Shown here one piece after another: positions 32,525 through 41,458 of a stretch of DNA of 64,000 nt. The stretch lies in contig NZ_JBGCBY010000002.1 in assembly GCF_041262165.1 (NCBI RefSeq), forward strand, positions 310,001 through 374,000, in the 5' to 3' direction. The translations under genes were made by a program, and so were the position numbers. The notes under the pieces are model-generated. The model was not told the DNA's origin. It did not search any database and saw only the letters and a list, made by a program, of their open reading frames with translations. Source of the stretch: Streptacidiphilus sp041262165 (GTDB lineage: Bacteria > Actinomycetota > Actinomycetes > Streptomycetales > Streptomycetaceae). Numbering within the stretch: the first letter of the stretch is position 1; every line of letters starts with the position of its first letter.

Positions 32525-33959
32525 CCGCTCGTTGCGCCTGCGGCTCACCGCGCTGGCCGCGCTAGCCGTAACCGTGACCGTCGCGCTGGCCACGGCCGTC
32601 CTGGTCGCCACGCTGGTCAGCGCTGTACGGGCGAACGTGACCACCACCTTGAACGCCTACGCGGAGTCCGTCGCCCACTCGGGCACCGACGGCAGGTGGC
32701 CCCAGCCACTGCCTGCGGCTCCCGGCGATCCGGCCATGTGGGCCCAGGTCGTCGACTCCTCCGGCACCGTGCTCGCCGCCACCGCGAACATCGCAGGCCA
32801 GCCGGCCCTGTACACGCTGCCCGCGGGCAGCACCACACCCCAACCCGCGCCGACCTCGGCGGGAGGCCGCGGGGACGAGCGGGTCATCGCTCAGCGCTAC
32901 GTCTCCGGAACCACCCCGGTCGTCGTCTACGCGGGCGGTTCCACCCATCTGCTGGGGATCTTGACCAGCGACATCCAAGGGCATCTGCTGTTTGTCCTGC
33001 CCCTGGTACTCCTCGGTGCCGTCGCCATCTCCTGGCTGCTGATCGGGCGTACGCTGCGGCCGGTCGAACGGATCCGCGCCGAGGCCGCCGAGATCACCGG
33101 AAGCGGCCTGCACCGGCGCATCCCCGAGCCCGACAGCAATGACGAGATCGGCCGCCTGGCGCGCACGCTGAACACCATGCTCGACCGCCTGCAGGACTCC
33201 GCAGTGCGCCAGCGGCGTTTCGTCGCCGACGCCTCCCACGAACTGCGCACGCCGGTGACCGCCATCCGCACCTCCCTGGAAGTCGGTCTCGCCCACCCCG
33301 ACCGTGCCCCCTGGCCGGAACTCGCGACCCGCGCCGTCAACGAGGCGGCGCGACTGCAGCGCCTGGTCGACGCTCTGCTGCTGCTGGCCCGCGCCGACGA
33401 CGACACCCTCCTGCAGCATCGCGAACAGCTCGACCTCGGCGCCCTGGCCGAACGGGTGGCCGGTACGGCACAGACCCGCATCCCGATCGAGATCCACGCC
33501 GCCGAGGACGTGCGCGTCCTCGGCGACCCCGACCAGCTCACCCGGCTGATCCGCAACCTGCTCGACAACGCCGACCGCCACGCCGGCACTCAGGTCCGCC
33601 TCACCGTGACCATGGACGGCCCCGACGCCGCGCTGCTCCAGGTCGCCGACGACGGCCCCGGCATACCGGTCGCCGACCGCGAGAGGGTCTTCGATCGCTT
33701 CGTCCGCCTCCAGAGCGCCCGCACCCGTCACGCCGGCGAAGCCACCGGAACCGGCCTGGGCCTCTCCATCGCCCACGACATCGCCACCGCCCACGGCGGC
33801 ACCATCACCATCACCGACACCGACACCGACACCGCTACCGACGACGGCAGCGCCACCGCCACCGACGACGGCAGCGCGCAACGCGGAGCGACATTCACCG
33901 TACGGCTGCCCTCCGCCAGCTCGGCATCGGATGTCGCCGGCCGGCCGTCAGCTGTGTGA
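32505..33959 (+). CDS. OmpR-class sensor histidine kinase
   Basis: A 484-residue membrane kinase. A first helix (about 12-38), an outside sensor of about 120 residues, a second helix (about 158-180) and a HAMP domain come first. The phosphoacceptor box FVADASHELRTP follows with His245, then a HATPase domain with NLLDNADRHA and DDGPGIP. I propose the TTG at 32505, inside the end of the regulator gene, because the hydrophobic N-terminus starts directly after it and no better start is visible. The C-terminal catalytic domain carries a Thr/Asp repeat insertion (about 434-462, TDTDTDTATDDGS) before its last strand, unlike usual kinases. Confidence 0.9.
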   Translation: MTRITPSRSLRLRLTALAALAVTVTVALATAVLVATLVSAVRANVTTTLNAYAESVAHSGTDGRWPQPLPAAPGDPAMWAQVVDSSGTVLAATANIAGQPALYTLPAGSTTPQPAPTSAGGRGDERVIAQRYVSGTTPVVVYAGGSTHLLGILTSDIQGHLLFVLPLVLLGAVAISWLLIGRTLRPVERIRAEAAEITGSGLHRRIPEPDSNDEIGRLARTLNTMLDRLQDSAVRQRRFVADASHELRTPVTAIRTSLEVGLAHPDRAPWPELATRAVNEAARLQRLVDALLLLARADDDTLLQHREQLDLGALAERVAGTAQTRIPIEIHAAEDVRVLGDPDQLTRLIRNLLDNADRHAGTQVRLTVTMDGPDAALLQVADDGPGIPVADRERVFDRFVRLQSARTRHAGEATGTGLGLSIAHDIATAHGGTITITDTDTDTATDDGSATATDDGSAQRGATFTVRLPSASSASDVAGRPSAV

Positions 33960-34499
33960 GGCCGCGCCGATGCCGTGCAGCAGGCTGTCGACGAGAACAT
34001 CGGCGGCCTGGGCTGCGTCGAGTCCGGGTAGGTCGTGCGAGGCCAGGTGCATGAGCTGTCGGAGCAGTGCACTTGCCCATCCGGCCGGCAGTTCGGCGCG
34101 GAGAAGGCCCTCGTCGACAGCGCGTTGCAGGAAGACGTCGACGCGCTCGATCAGGCGGCCGCGGCGCTCGCGGATGGTCTCGTCGGCGCGCATGCGCCCC
34201 AGTTCGACGGGCCATTTCCGGTTGACGGCGATGATGCCCTCGGCGTAGCGGTGCAGGGCCACCGCGACCGGGGCCTCAGCCAGCCGGGCCGCGTCGACGG
34301 CCTCCTCGACCGCGTCGAGGCGGGCCTGATAGATGGCGGCCAGCAGATCCTCGCGTGCGGCGAAGCGCCGGTACACGGTGCGGCGGTCCACGCCGGCAGC
34401 GGCGGCGATGGCGGCAATGCTCGTGCTGGGGTCCTCGGCGAGCAGGCGGGCGCCCGTGGTCAGGACGGTTTCGAGGTTGCGCGCGGCATCTGCTCTCAC
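33948..34499 (-). CDS. TetR-family transcriptional regulator
   Basis: A 183-residue repressor-type protein. The N-terminal helix-turn-helix reads STSIAAIAAAAGVDRRTVYRRF, marked here by AAAAGVDRRTVYRRF at about 29-43. The rest is an all-helical ligand/dimer domain. Its 3' end overlaps the convergent kinase gene by 12 bases. It is divergent from the aldehyde dehydrogenase, separated by 116 bases that are unusually AT-rich (TGGTATTACTGCTATTAAG). It probably represses that gene and itself from there. I could not define a clean operator palindrome. Confidence 0.9.
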   Translation of the reverse strand: MRADAARNLETVLTTGARLLAEDPSTSIAAIAAAAGVDRRTVYRRFAAREDLLAAIYQARLDAVEEAVDAARLAEAPVAVALHRYAEGIIAVNRKWPVELGRMRADETIRERRGRLIERVDVFLQRAVDEGLLRAELPAGWASALLRQLMHLASHDLPGLDAAQAADVLVDSLLHGIGAASHS

Positions 34500-34615
34500 C
34501 GCCGCAGTCTATCCGTCCATGCGGCACATGTCCTCGTAATGTCAGCGCCACAGTGGTATTACTGCTATTAAGTGCTACGTTGATGAGACAGTTAATCCCG
34601 AACGGAGGGCGAAGA

Positions 34616-36058
34616 ATGATCACCTACGACAAGCTCTACATCGGCGGCTCCTGGACCGCTCCGAGTAACCCCGAGCTCCGCGACATCGACTCACCGCACG
34701 ACCGGTCGGTGATCGGACGGGCTGCGCAGGCTGCCCCCAGGGATGTGGACCGGGCTGTGGCCGCCGCCCGTACCGCCTTCGACGAAGGGCCCTGGCCGCA
34801 CACCTCCCCGGCCGAGCGGATCGCGGTCATCCGGCGCCTCGACGCGCTTCGGGAGGAGCGGGCCGCCGAGATCGCGGCGCTGATCTCGGCGGAGAACGGC
34901 TCGGCCGGCTGGTTCACCAGGGCGGGACAGCCGGGCCTGAGTCGGCAGGCCGCCGCCTTCCTCAAGGCGGCCGAAGGCTTCGGGTGGGAGGAGACCCTGG
35001 AGGCATCCGATCCGCAGGCTCCCTTCCGCAGCGTCGTGCGGCGCGAGCCGGTCGGCGTGATCGCCGCGGTCATTCCCTGGAACTCCCCGTTCTCCGCCGC
35101 TCTGGCAAAGCTGATCCCGGCGCTGCTCGCGGGCAACGCCGTCGTGCTCAAGACCTCCCCGGAGAACTCGCTCAGCATGGGTCTGCTCGCCGAACTCCTG
35201 GACGCGCCCGGTCTGCCCCAGGGCGTGGTCAGCGTGCTGCCCGCAGACCGGGAGACCAGCGAGTACCTGGTGTCGCACCCGGACGTGGACAAGATCGCCT
35301 TCACCGGCTCGACCCGGGCCGGCCGCCGGATCGGTTCCATCGCCGGCGAACAGCTCAAGCGGGTCAGTCTGGAGCTCGGCGGCAAGTCGGCCGCCGTCAT
35401 CCTGGAGGACGCCGACCTCGCCACGGTCATCCAAGGCCTGACGTACGCCTCGCTGCTCAACAACGGCGAGTCGTGCATCGCGCAGACCCGCGTTCTCGCG
35501 CCGCGCGCCCGCTATGAGGAGGTCGTCACCGCGCTCAAGGAGATGATCGAGTCGCTGAAGGTCGGCGATCCCAGCGAGGAGGACACCTTCATCGGACCGA
35601 TGATCCGCCCCGACCAGCAGCAGCGGGTCCGCGACTACATCGAGCTCGGCATCAAGGAGGGCGCCCGCCTGGTCACCGGAGGTCCACAGATCCCCCCGGG
35701 ACTGGAGGGAGGCAACTACGTCACGCCGACCCTGTTCGCGGACGTCGACAACTCGATGAGGATCGCCCAGGAGGAGATCTTCGGGCCGGTGCTCGTGGTC
35801 ATCGCCTACGACGACGAGGACGATGCGGTGCGGATCGCCAACGACTCCGAGTACGGGCTTTCCGGGGGAGTCTGGTCGGCCGACCAGGAGCACGCCCTGG
35901 CCGTCGCCCGCCGGGTGCGGACCGGCACGGTCACCGTCAACGGCGCTCCGATCGGCTTCGACGGCCCCTTCGGCGGATTCAAAGCCAGCGGCATCGGCCG
36001 CGAATACGGCGCGGTGGGCCTGTCGCAGTACGTGGAGCACAAGACCATCACCCTCTGA
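34616..36058 (+). CDS. NAD-dependent aldehyde dehydrogenase
   Basis: A 480-residue member of the aldehyde dehydrogenase superfamily, full length for the family. The general base Glu253 lies in LELGGKSA and the catalytic Cys287 in NNGESCIAQ. The cofactor loop FTGSTRAGRRI and the late motif EEIFGPVLVV are present. The ATG is preceded by GGAGG at seven bases, in keeping with strong translation. The enzyme oxidises an aldehyde to its acid in the cytoplasm; the exact aldehyde is unknown. The divergent TetR gene suggests induction by the substrate or a related toxic compound. Confidence 0.95.
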   Translation: MITYDKLYIGGSWTAPSNPELRDIDSPHDRSVIGRAAQAAPRDVDRAVAAARTAFDEGPWPHTSPAERIAVIRRLDALREERAAEIAALISAENGSAGWFTRAGQPGLSRQAAAFLKAAEGFGWEETLEASDPQAPFRSVVRREPVGVIAAVIPWNSPFSAALAKLIPALLAGNAVVLKTSPENSLSMGLLAELLDAPGLPQGVVSVLPADRETSEYLVSHPDVDKIAFTGSTRAGRRIGSIAGEQLKRVSLELGGKSAAVILEDADLATVIQGLTYASLLNNGESCIAQTRVLAPRARYEEVVTALKEMIESLKVGDPSEEDTFIGPMIRPDQQQRVRDYIELGIKEGARLVTGGPQIPPGLEGGNYVTPTLFADVDNSMRIAQEEIFGPVLVVIAYDDEDDAVRIANDSEYGLSGGVWSADQEHALAVARRVRTGTVTVNGAPIGFDGPFGGFKASGIGREYGAVGLSQYVEHKTITL

Positions 36059-36088
36059 GCTTGATCTTTAAGGCGGGAGACGTGTGTG

Positions 36089-36286
36089 CTACGGGGTCCG
36101 GCGTTCCGGTCGGGGCCAGTGAGCGCGGCGCAGGCGCCCGGCGTGGAGTGTGTCAGCGCGGTTGCCGCCCGCGGTGATGCACCAGGAGGTACGACCGCAG
36201 GTGGGGCAGGTGTGGTGCAGAGCGGCTTGCGTGCGCTGATCGTCGGTCATGTCATCGGAGGGGGCGACGTCGGGGCTGATGGGCAT
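36089..36286 (-). CDS. Small CxxC zinc-ribbon-like protein
   Basis: A 65-residue protein with a single CPTCGRTSWC stretch in its middle and a basic Arg/Pro-rich C-terminus (RLRRAHWPRPERRTP). The ATG has GAGG six bases upstream. The cysteine pattern suggests half of a zinc ribbon, so it may work as a dimer or with a partner. It ends 30 bases after the convergent dehydrogenase gene. No family is assigned. Confidence 0.5.
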   Translation of the reverse strand: MPISPDVAPSDDMTDDQRTQAALHHTCPTCGRTSWCITAGGNRADTLHAGRLRRAHWPRPERRTP

Positions 36287-36590
36287 GGCGGCCTCGCGGG
36301 CAGGGGTGGCTCGGGGGGTGGCTGATGCTCCTATGGTTACCCGTGTTGCGCGACGTTGTCACCAATTGATGTGAACATCACTGGTAAGAGCAGAAATTGG
36401 CATGTGCCAGCGATGTGTGCGCTCGGTGCCCTGTCCGTCGCCGTTGCCTGCATCCCGGCCACGTAGTGCGCGGCTGGTTCCGGCGGACCGGATGGTTCGC
36501 TCGCGGCACGTGCCGGTGGACTGACGCATTGACAGTTGCCGTTTCAACAGGTGGCCATAACCAACGATGCCGTTCTGCGGTTGGAGGTGC
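36287..36590. other. 304-base divergent intergenic region
   Basis: It lies between the small CxxC gene and the SHOCT-like gene. A locally AT-richer patch (near 36358-36405) may hold promoters. I see no operator or RNA structure I can name. Confidence 0.5.
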
Positions 36591-36827
36591 ATGGATAGCG
36601 AAGACGTCGCTGATGACCTGGTCTCGGCCGACGAAGTGGTGTGGGCGTGGCTGACCGGCTGCCCTGTGCGCGGTGGCACGGTCAAGGAACAGCTGTTCGC
36701 CCTCAATCGGATGTTCGAGATCGGGCTGCTCACCGTGGGCGAGTTTGTACAGGCCCAGGGACGGTTGACGGGGGAGCCGTCGCCCCCACGGCCCACCCGG
36801 CGCGCCCCGGCCGCCGGCGGTGCCTGA
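36591..36827 (+). CDS. SHOCT-like small protein
   Basis: A 78-residue soluble protein. The stretch VKEQLFALNRMFEIGLLTVGEF (key residues LxxL, GLLT and EF) fits the SHOCT short C-terminal domain pattern, often an oligomerising helix pair. The N-terminus is acidic and the C-terminus Pro/Arg-rich. GGAGG lies only three bases before the ATG at 36591; an upstream in-frame ATG at 36567 is the alternative. Function unknown. Confidence 0.6.
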   Translation: MDSEDVADDLVSADEVVWAWLTGCPVRGGTVKEQLFALNRMFEIGLLTVGEFVQAQGRLTGEPSPPRPTRRAPAAGGA

Positions 36828-37032
36828 CGCCGGAGTGCGCCAGGGCGCCGCCCCCCGAGTGCCGACCGGTCTTACGACCTGGGGAGCGATAGGCGCGGCA
36901 CGCGGCGGCCGACTTCGAGGGGTCGCGGACATTCGTGGGGCCGGTTTCTGTTATGCCGACCCACGCGTTCCCGTCTTCCATGAAAAGCCGCATGCGGGCG
37001 GTGTCGGTTCGAGGGTGTGGAAGAGGTCCGGG

Positions 37033-39453
37033 ATGCGGGTGGGTCATGCGACTTGGCGGGTGCGGGCGGTGGTCCTGGCTGTGATCGCGCTGACGATGCT
37101 GCCGACGCCGCTGCCGTCGTTCGCGGCGGCCGGAGTGGGCGGGGTGGGTGATATCACCGCTGCGGTCCGCGCCGACGCGAACGTGACGCTGACCGGGGAC
37201 GCGGTGGTGAACCTTCCGGCCGGTGCCACTCTCACCTACACCGGTGTGATCAGCGGGACCGGCACACTGACCGTGAACGCACCGGCAGGCTCGGGGACCC
37301 TCATCCTGACCAGGGACAGCGACTTCACCCTGCCCCCGTCCAGTCGGCGCCAGAGCGTCACCCGACACGGCGACCCGTGGCCGTACTGGGCCGTGAGCAA
37401 CCCTGACCGGCCAGCCGTGATCGTGAACACCGGAGCGACCCTGCAGTACGGGACCGGCGGCGGCACAGGCCTGATCGGCCACTTCCCCTACCCCACCCAG
37501 GGCTACCAGCTCAACCAGGACAACATCGAGGTCAACGGCACCTTGCGGCTCTCCCTGACCCGCGAGTTCAGCATCGGCACGATCACCGGGTCCGGCCTCG
37601 TGGTCCAGCCACGCAACATGTGGGGCACCCTCGACGTCTCGGACGCCCTTCCGTTCTCCGGAGTGATCTCCAACGGCACCGGCATGGCCTTCGGCAAGCA
37701 GACCTACCCCCTGTCGATGCCGGACGTGAAGGCCCTCATCAACGGCGGATCCTCGATCTTCGACACCCCGCTCAACTACACGCTCCTGGTAAGGCAGGAC
37801 TTCTACGAGAGCAACTACGGCAACGACGTCGACCTGCACTCCCGGCGCGGCAGCAAGGTCGTGCTCGCCGGCGTCTACAGCTACTCCGACCAGAACACCG
37901 ACACGGATCCCTCACTCAGCGACCCCTCCCTCAACCTGCGCCGGATCGCGCACGATCTGAACTTCCGTGCCGTCAACATCGAGGGAGCGAACGTCCAGTG
38001 GGGCGACGGCACGACCCACCGGTTCTTCCTGCCCGCGATTCCGGCGAACTCCTACATCAACATCCACCACAACGGCACGCTGACCTTTGACTACAACGGC
38101 CCGGTGACCCTGGGCACAGGGATCTCCGGCGGCATCTACCACGACTCCCTCAGCACACCGGCGTACGCCACCGTGGCGCTGAGCCCCACCCCGGGCAATG
38201 CCGTCACTTTTGCCACCCCGCAGAACTACCACGGCCTGACGTCGATCGGTCAGGGGGCGGCCCTGCAGCTCGGATCCGGTGTCGCAGGCGGTGACAGCAG
38301 CCTGCTGAGCGGGGCCGCCGTGGACCGGATCACCGACGACGGCGATCTCACCGTTCGCAACACCAGCGCCGCGATCGCTCTCGGGAACATCAGCGGATCC
38401 GGCTCGCTCACCCAGTCCGGCACGGCCACGACCACCCTGACCGGCACCACCGCCTACGCCGGACCCACCGTCGTCTCGGCCGGAACGCTCGCGCTGGCAG
38501 CCGGGACCCTGCAGCACAGCGCCGGCGTCGACCTGACCGGATCCGGAGCCACGCTGGACCTGCGCAGGGCGGGAAACCAAACGCTTCAGCGGCTGGCGGG
38601 CGTCGCCCGCTCCACCGTGCAGCTCGCAGGCAACACCCTGACTGTGGACGCTCGTTCGCCGGCCGTCTTCGCGGGCAGCGTGCAGGGCGGGAACCTCGCC
38701 AAGACCGGCGCCGGCACGCTGACCCTCACCGGGGCGAACGCCGGTACGGGTGCGGCCTGGCAGGTGGGAGCGGGAACCCTACAGGTCGGTGACGTGGCGT
38801 CAGCCGCGAGCGCCGAGGTGTCGGCGCCCGTCAGCGTGGCGAGTGGCGCGACCCTTCAGGGCACGGGAAGTGTCAACGGCTCGGTGGACAACGGCGGCAC
38901 CGTCGCGACCAGCCCCGCCGGCGGCGCGCTGACCATCGGCGGAGACTACCGACAGCATGCGGGCGCAAGCTTCGCTGTCGCCGTCGGTACCACGGCCTAC
39001 CGGCCGTTGAAGGTCACCGGCCAGGTCGCCCTCGGCGGCGCACTGGTACTCACCGCTCCACCTGGAGCCGCCCTCACGACCGGCCACCAGATCACCCTGA
39101 TCGACGACACCGGCAAGCGGCCGGTCACCGGGACGTTCACCGGTCTGCCCGAGGGCGCGAGTGTCACCGCAGCAGGCAGCCAGTACCGGATCAGCTACAC
39201 CGGCGGCGACGGCAATGACGTCGTCCTCAAGGTCACCAGAGCGGCGGCGGCAGCGGCCGACGGCAGCAACGCAGCTGACGGCGGGCCGATCCGCACCGCC
39301 GCCGGATCCACGTCAGGCTCGACCTTGCCCGTGCTGCTCTGGCTCGCGACCGCCGTCGCCCTGGCGACGGCGGCGCTGGCATTCGTCGCGGCCCGCCGCC
39401 GACGTCCCGGCGGCAGGCGCCGCGCCCGCGCCCGTGGCGCGGACCGACCCTGA
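37033..39453 (+). CDS. Autotransporter-like beta-helix surface protein
   Basis: An 806-residue exported protein. A signal peptide (about 1-32) precedes a long run of short strand repeats, with many GNISGSGSLTQSGTATTTLTG-type units (key pattern GSGxLTxxG and GAGTLTLTG). These resemble the autotransporter-associated beta-strand repeats of Gram-negative passengers. Instead of a beta-barrel it ends with a Ser/Ala linker, one hydrophobic helix (about 762-785) and a basic Arg-rich tail, a Gram-positive membrane anchor. The ATG has GAGG six bases upstream. The likely role is adhesion or a surface scaffold; an active site is not evident. Confidence 0.75.
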   Translation: MRVGHATWRVRAVVLAVIALTMLPTPLPSFAAAGVGGVGDITAAVRADANVTLTGDAVVNLPAGATLTYTGVISGTGTLTVNAPAGSGTLILTRDSDFTLPPSSRRQSVTRHGDPWPYWAVSNPDRPAVIVNTGATLQYGTGGGTGLIGHFPYPTQGYQLNQDNIEVNGTLRLSLTREFSIGTITGSGLVVQPRNMWGTLDVSDALPFSGVISNGTGMAFGKQTYPLSMPDVKALINGGSSIFDTPLNYTLLVRQDFYESNYGNDVDLHSRRGSKVVLAGVYSYSDQNTDTDPSLSDPSLNLRRIAHDLNFRAVNIEGANVQWGDGTTHRFFLPAIPANSYINIHHNGTLTFDYNGPVTLGTGISGGIYHDSLSTPAYATVALSPTPGNAVTFATPQNYHGLTSIGQGAALQLGSGVAGGDSSLLSGAAVDRITDDGDLTVRNTSAAIALGNISGSGSLTQSGTATTTLTGTTAYAGPTVVSAGTLALAAGTLQHSAGVDLTGSGATLDLRRAGNQTLQRLAGVARSTVQLAGNTLTVDARSPAVFAGSVQGGNLAKTGAGTLTLTGANAGTGAAWQVGAGTLQVGDVASAASAEVSAPVSVASGATLQGTGSVNGSVDNGGTVATSPAGGALTIGGDYRQHAGASFAVAVGTTAYRPLKVTGQVALGGALVLTAPPGAALTTGHQITLIDDTGKRPVTGTFTGLPEGASVTAAGSQYRISYTGGDGNDVVLKVTRAAAAAADGSNAADGGPIRTAAGSTSGSTLPVLLWLATAVALATAALAFVAARRRRPGGRRRARARGADRP

Positions 39454-39480
39454 TCGACCCGGCGGGTGATCGCAGTGAGC

Positions 39481-39517
39481 GCGGAGCCGTCCTCGCGTCC
39501 CTTGCGGACGGCTCCGC
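39481..39517. terminator. Stem-loop between convergent genes
   Basis: A perfect 12-bp stem (39481-39492 with 39506-39517) with a 13-base loop lies between the beta-helix protein gene and the convergent arabinofuranosidase gene. Confidence 0.7.
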
Positions 39518-39542
39518 ACACCCGGACAGGACCAGGGTCCCG

Positions 39543-41039
39543 CTACGGAGCGATGTTCCACTGCTGGCAGGTGTTGCCGAGTCCGATCCACTGGCGTACG
39601 ACCGTGCCGTTCGCCGTACCGCAGTTCGTCGCGTCGAGCGACAGCGAGTTGCCACGGTTGACGAGCACGTAGTGCCCGCTGCTGATCGGAACGACGCTCC
39701 ACTGCTGGCAGGTGTTTCCGAGCGAGGCCCACAGGTCCACGGCCGTGCCGTTCGCCGTTCCGCAGTTCACGGAGTCGAGGACCGTCCCGCTGTTGACGTC
39801 GGTGATGGTGTAGTAGCCGCTGCCGACGCCGGCGAACTTCCATTGCTGGCAGGTGTTTCCGAGCGACGACCAGAGGTCGGTCCTGGTTCCGTTGGCCGTC
39901 CCGCAGTTCACCGCGTCGAGGACCTTGCCGCTGTTCTGGTTGGTCAGCCGGTATGCGGTTCCGGCGACCGGGAAACTGGCGCCTGCGTTCCCGTAGTTGA
40001 CGGACACGACGTTGGCCTGAACGGCGTTGTCGGCGGCATCCGTCGGATATCCGGAGGTCATGACCCCCTCGAAGAACGATCCGATGGATCCGTTGCTGTT
40101 GTCACCGCCGGTCCCCAGGACGATGGCCCCTTCCTTGTGCATCGGGGCATATCCGCCCAGGTTGGGAAGCGCTCCGTTGTACCAGGTGGTCAGGCCACCC
40201 GACTGTGCGTTGCCGCCCTTGATCGCGTATGTCGTCTGCCCGTTGTTCTTGAGCAGGGCCGTGACGAACGCGCTGGAGTTGCCCTTGTTGTTCGTGTCGG
40301 AGCCGTTTGCTCCGGCGAAGAGCCCGTTCTCGAGATCCGCCTGAACCCAGGGGCCGGATCCCGAGCAGGGGGAGAACCAGCACTCCGTGCCAAAGTTGAT
40401 CGCGTCCATGTGACCGTTGCCGGTGTCGTTGCCGGACGTCTCGGCGTTCCCGTAGTCAAAGCAGCATGCGCCGTTCACATGGCTGCCGCTGGCCACCATG
40501 TACTCACCCTCCGGTGCGGCGCCGGTTGCGACGCCCTTGGTGGAGTTGTTCCGATAGCCGACGACACCTGTCACGTCGAGCCCGTAGACCTGGTGTCCGC
40601 CGGCCATCACCGGCAGCGCGGTCGCGTTCGCGCCGGCATCCTGACCGCCGTTCCCGCCGGGGCCCTCGATGGTGAGGTTGTTGTGCTCCGAGGACTGGTC
40701 GTAGATCTCGGTGATGGTGCACGAGGTGCCGGCGCAGAACGCGATCTGCGCCGCGGCGTTGGCATAGCCACCCGCGGTCAGCACTCCGATGTCGGTGGTG
40801 GTGGAGTCCGACGCCCGCTTGACCTGGTAGAGGGGGCCGTTGTAAGCCGCGAAGAGCGCCCGCGTGGTGCTGTGCGCGGCGACGCAGGGCGTGCCGGCAG
40901 CGGCATAGATGTCGCACGGGAGCGACCCTGCGGCCTGCGACGTGCCCATGCCGGCCACCATGCCGGCGATGAGCGCGACTACCGCTGCTGCGGACAGTAG
41001 TGCCGTTCTCAGACGCCGGAGTCCCAGCCGATCGATCAT
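39543..41039 (-). CDS. Secreted GH54 alpha-L-arabinofuranosidase with ricin-type trefoil
   Basis: A 498-residue exported enzyme. A signal peptide (1-37) is followed by a catalytic domain (about 38-365) of the fungal-type AbfB family GH54. Its landmarks are SLPCDIYAAAGTPCVAAHST, marked here by CDIYAAAGTPC, then CCFDYGNAET with probable nucleophile Glu200, and KEGAIVLGTGGDNSNG. The fungal enzymes end with a CBM42 domain; here the C-terminus is a ricin-type beta-trefoil (about 368-498) with three CQQW repeats. It should remove arabinose side chains from arabinan or arabinoxylan. A perfect LacI-type operator lies 156 bases upstream. Confidence 0.92.
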   Translation of the reverse strand: MIDRLGLRRLRTALLSAAAVVALIAGMVAGMGTSQAAGSLPCDIYAAAGTPCVAAHSTTRALFAAYNGPLYQVKRASDSTTTDIGVLTAGGYANAAAQIAFCAGTSCTITEIYDQSSEHNNLTIEGPGGNGGQDAGANATALPVMAGGHQVYGLDVTGVVGYRNNSTKGVATGAAPEGEYMVASGSHVNGACCFDYGNAETSGNDTGNGHMDAINFGTECWFSPCSGSGPWVQADLENGLFAGANGSDTNNKGNSSAFVTALLKNNGQTTYAIKGGNAQSGGLTTWYNGALPNLGGYAPMHKEGAIVLGTGGDNSNGSIGSFFEGVMTSGYPTDAADNAVQANVVSVNYGNAGASFPVAGTAYRLTNQNSGKVLDAVNCGTANGTRTDLWSSLGNTCQQWKFAGVGSGYYTITDVNSGTVLDSVNCGTANGTAVDLWASLGNTCQQWSVVPISSGHYVLVNRGNSLSLDATNCGTANGTVVRQWIGLGNTCQQWNIAP

Positions 41040-41458
41040 CGTGCACCTCTTCCGTTCCTGTGGGCATGGCGCGAATGCCTGAGAGGCCAGAACTCGGATC
41101 GAGAATCACCAGCGCGAACACCTGGCGCAGGCAGTCGGGAACACGCCGCCCGCACGTCAGCGAGCCAGGCCGTTGTCCGATGACGGCGCAGAGATGTTAG
41201 CGCTAACAATTTCGATGCTCAAGCAGGACGTGCAGGCTTCGGGGTGGTGGTGGCGCTTGAACAGCGCGACGGCCATCACTATGACTTTGGCACGAAGTTA
41301 CGTCAAGGTTTCGCACGTGTTTACTTGTGAACGCACACATAGGCCGCCGGCCAACCGACGCCGAACGGCTGCAAACGTTTCAGCGACGCAACCAGTCGGT
41401 AATTCTCTGTGTCATGGGAGTCCTACCCTCGGATTAGCAGGACAGAGGAGGTGGGCCG
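41040..41458. other. 419-base divergent regulatory region
   Basis: Besides the perfect palindrome at 41195-41208 it contains CTGCAAACGTTTCAG (41369-41383), with an AAACGTTT core resembling a LacI-type half-conserved site nearer the hydrolase gene. The middle is AT-richer than surrounding DNA and should carry both promoters. Confidence 0.5.
41195..41208. promoter_or_regulatory. Perfect LacI-type operator TGTTAGCGCTAACA
   Basis: All seven base pairs of the 14-bp palindrome match around a central CG. Operators of this form belong to LacI-family repressors of plant-polysaccharide genes in actinomycetes. It lies 156 bases upstream of the arabinofuranosidase start. No LacI gene sits beside it, so the repressor acts from elsewhere. 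Confidence 0.75.

Noticed and set aside
36820..37032. Longer N-terminus for the beta-helix protein
   Set aside because: The signal peptide begins at 37033 with its own ribosome site; the extra 71 residues would hide it.
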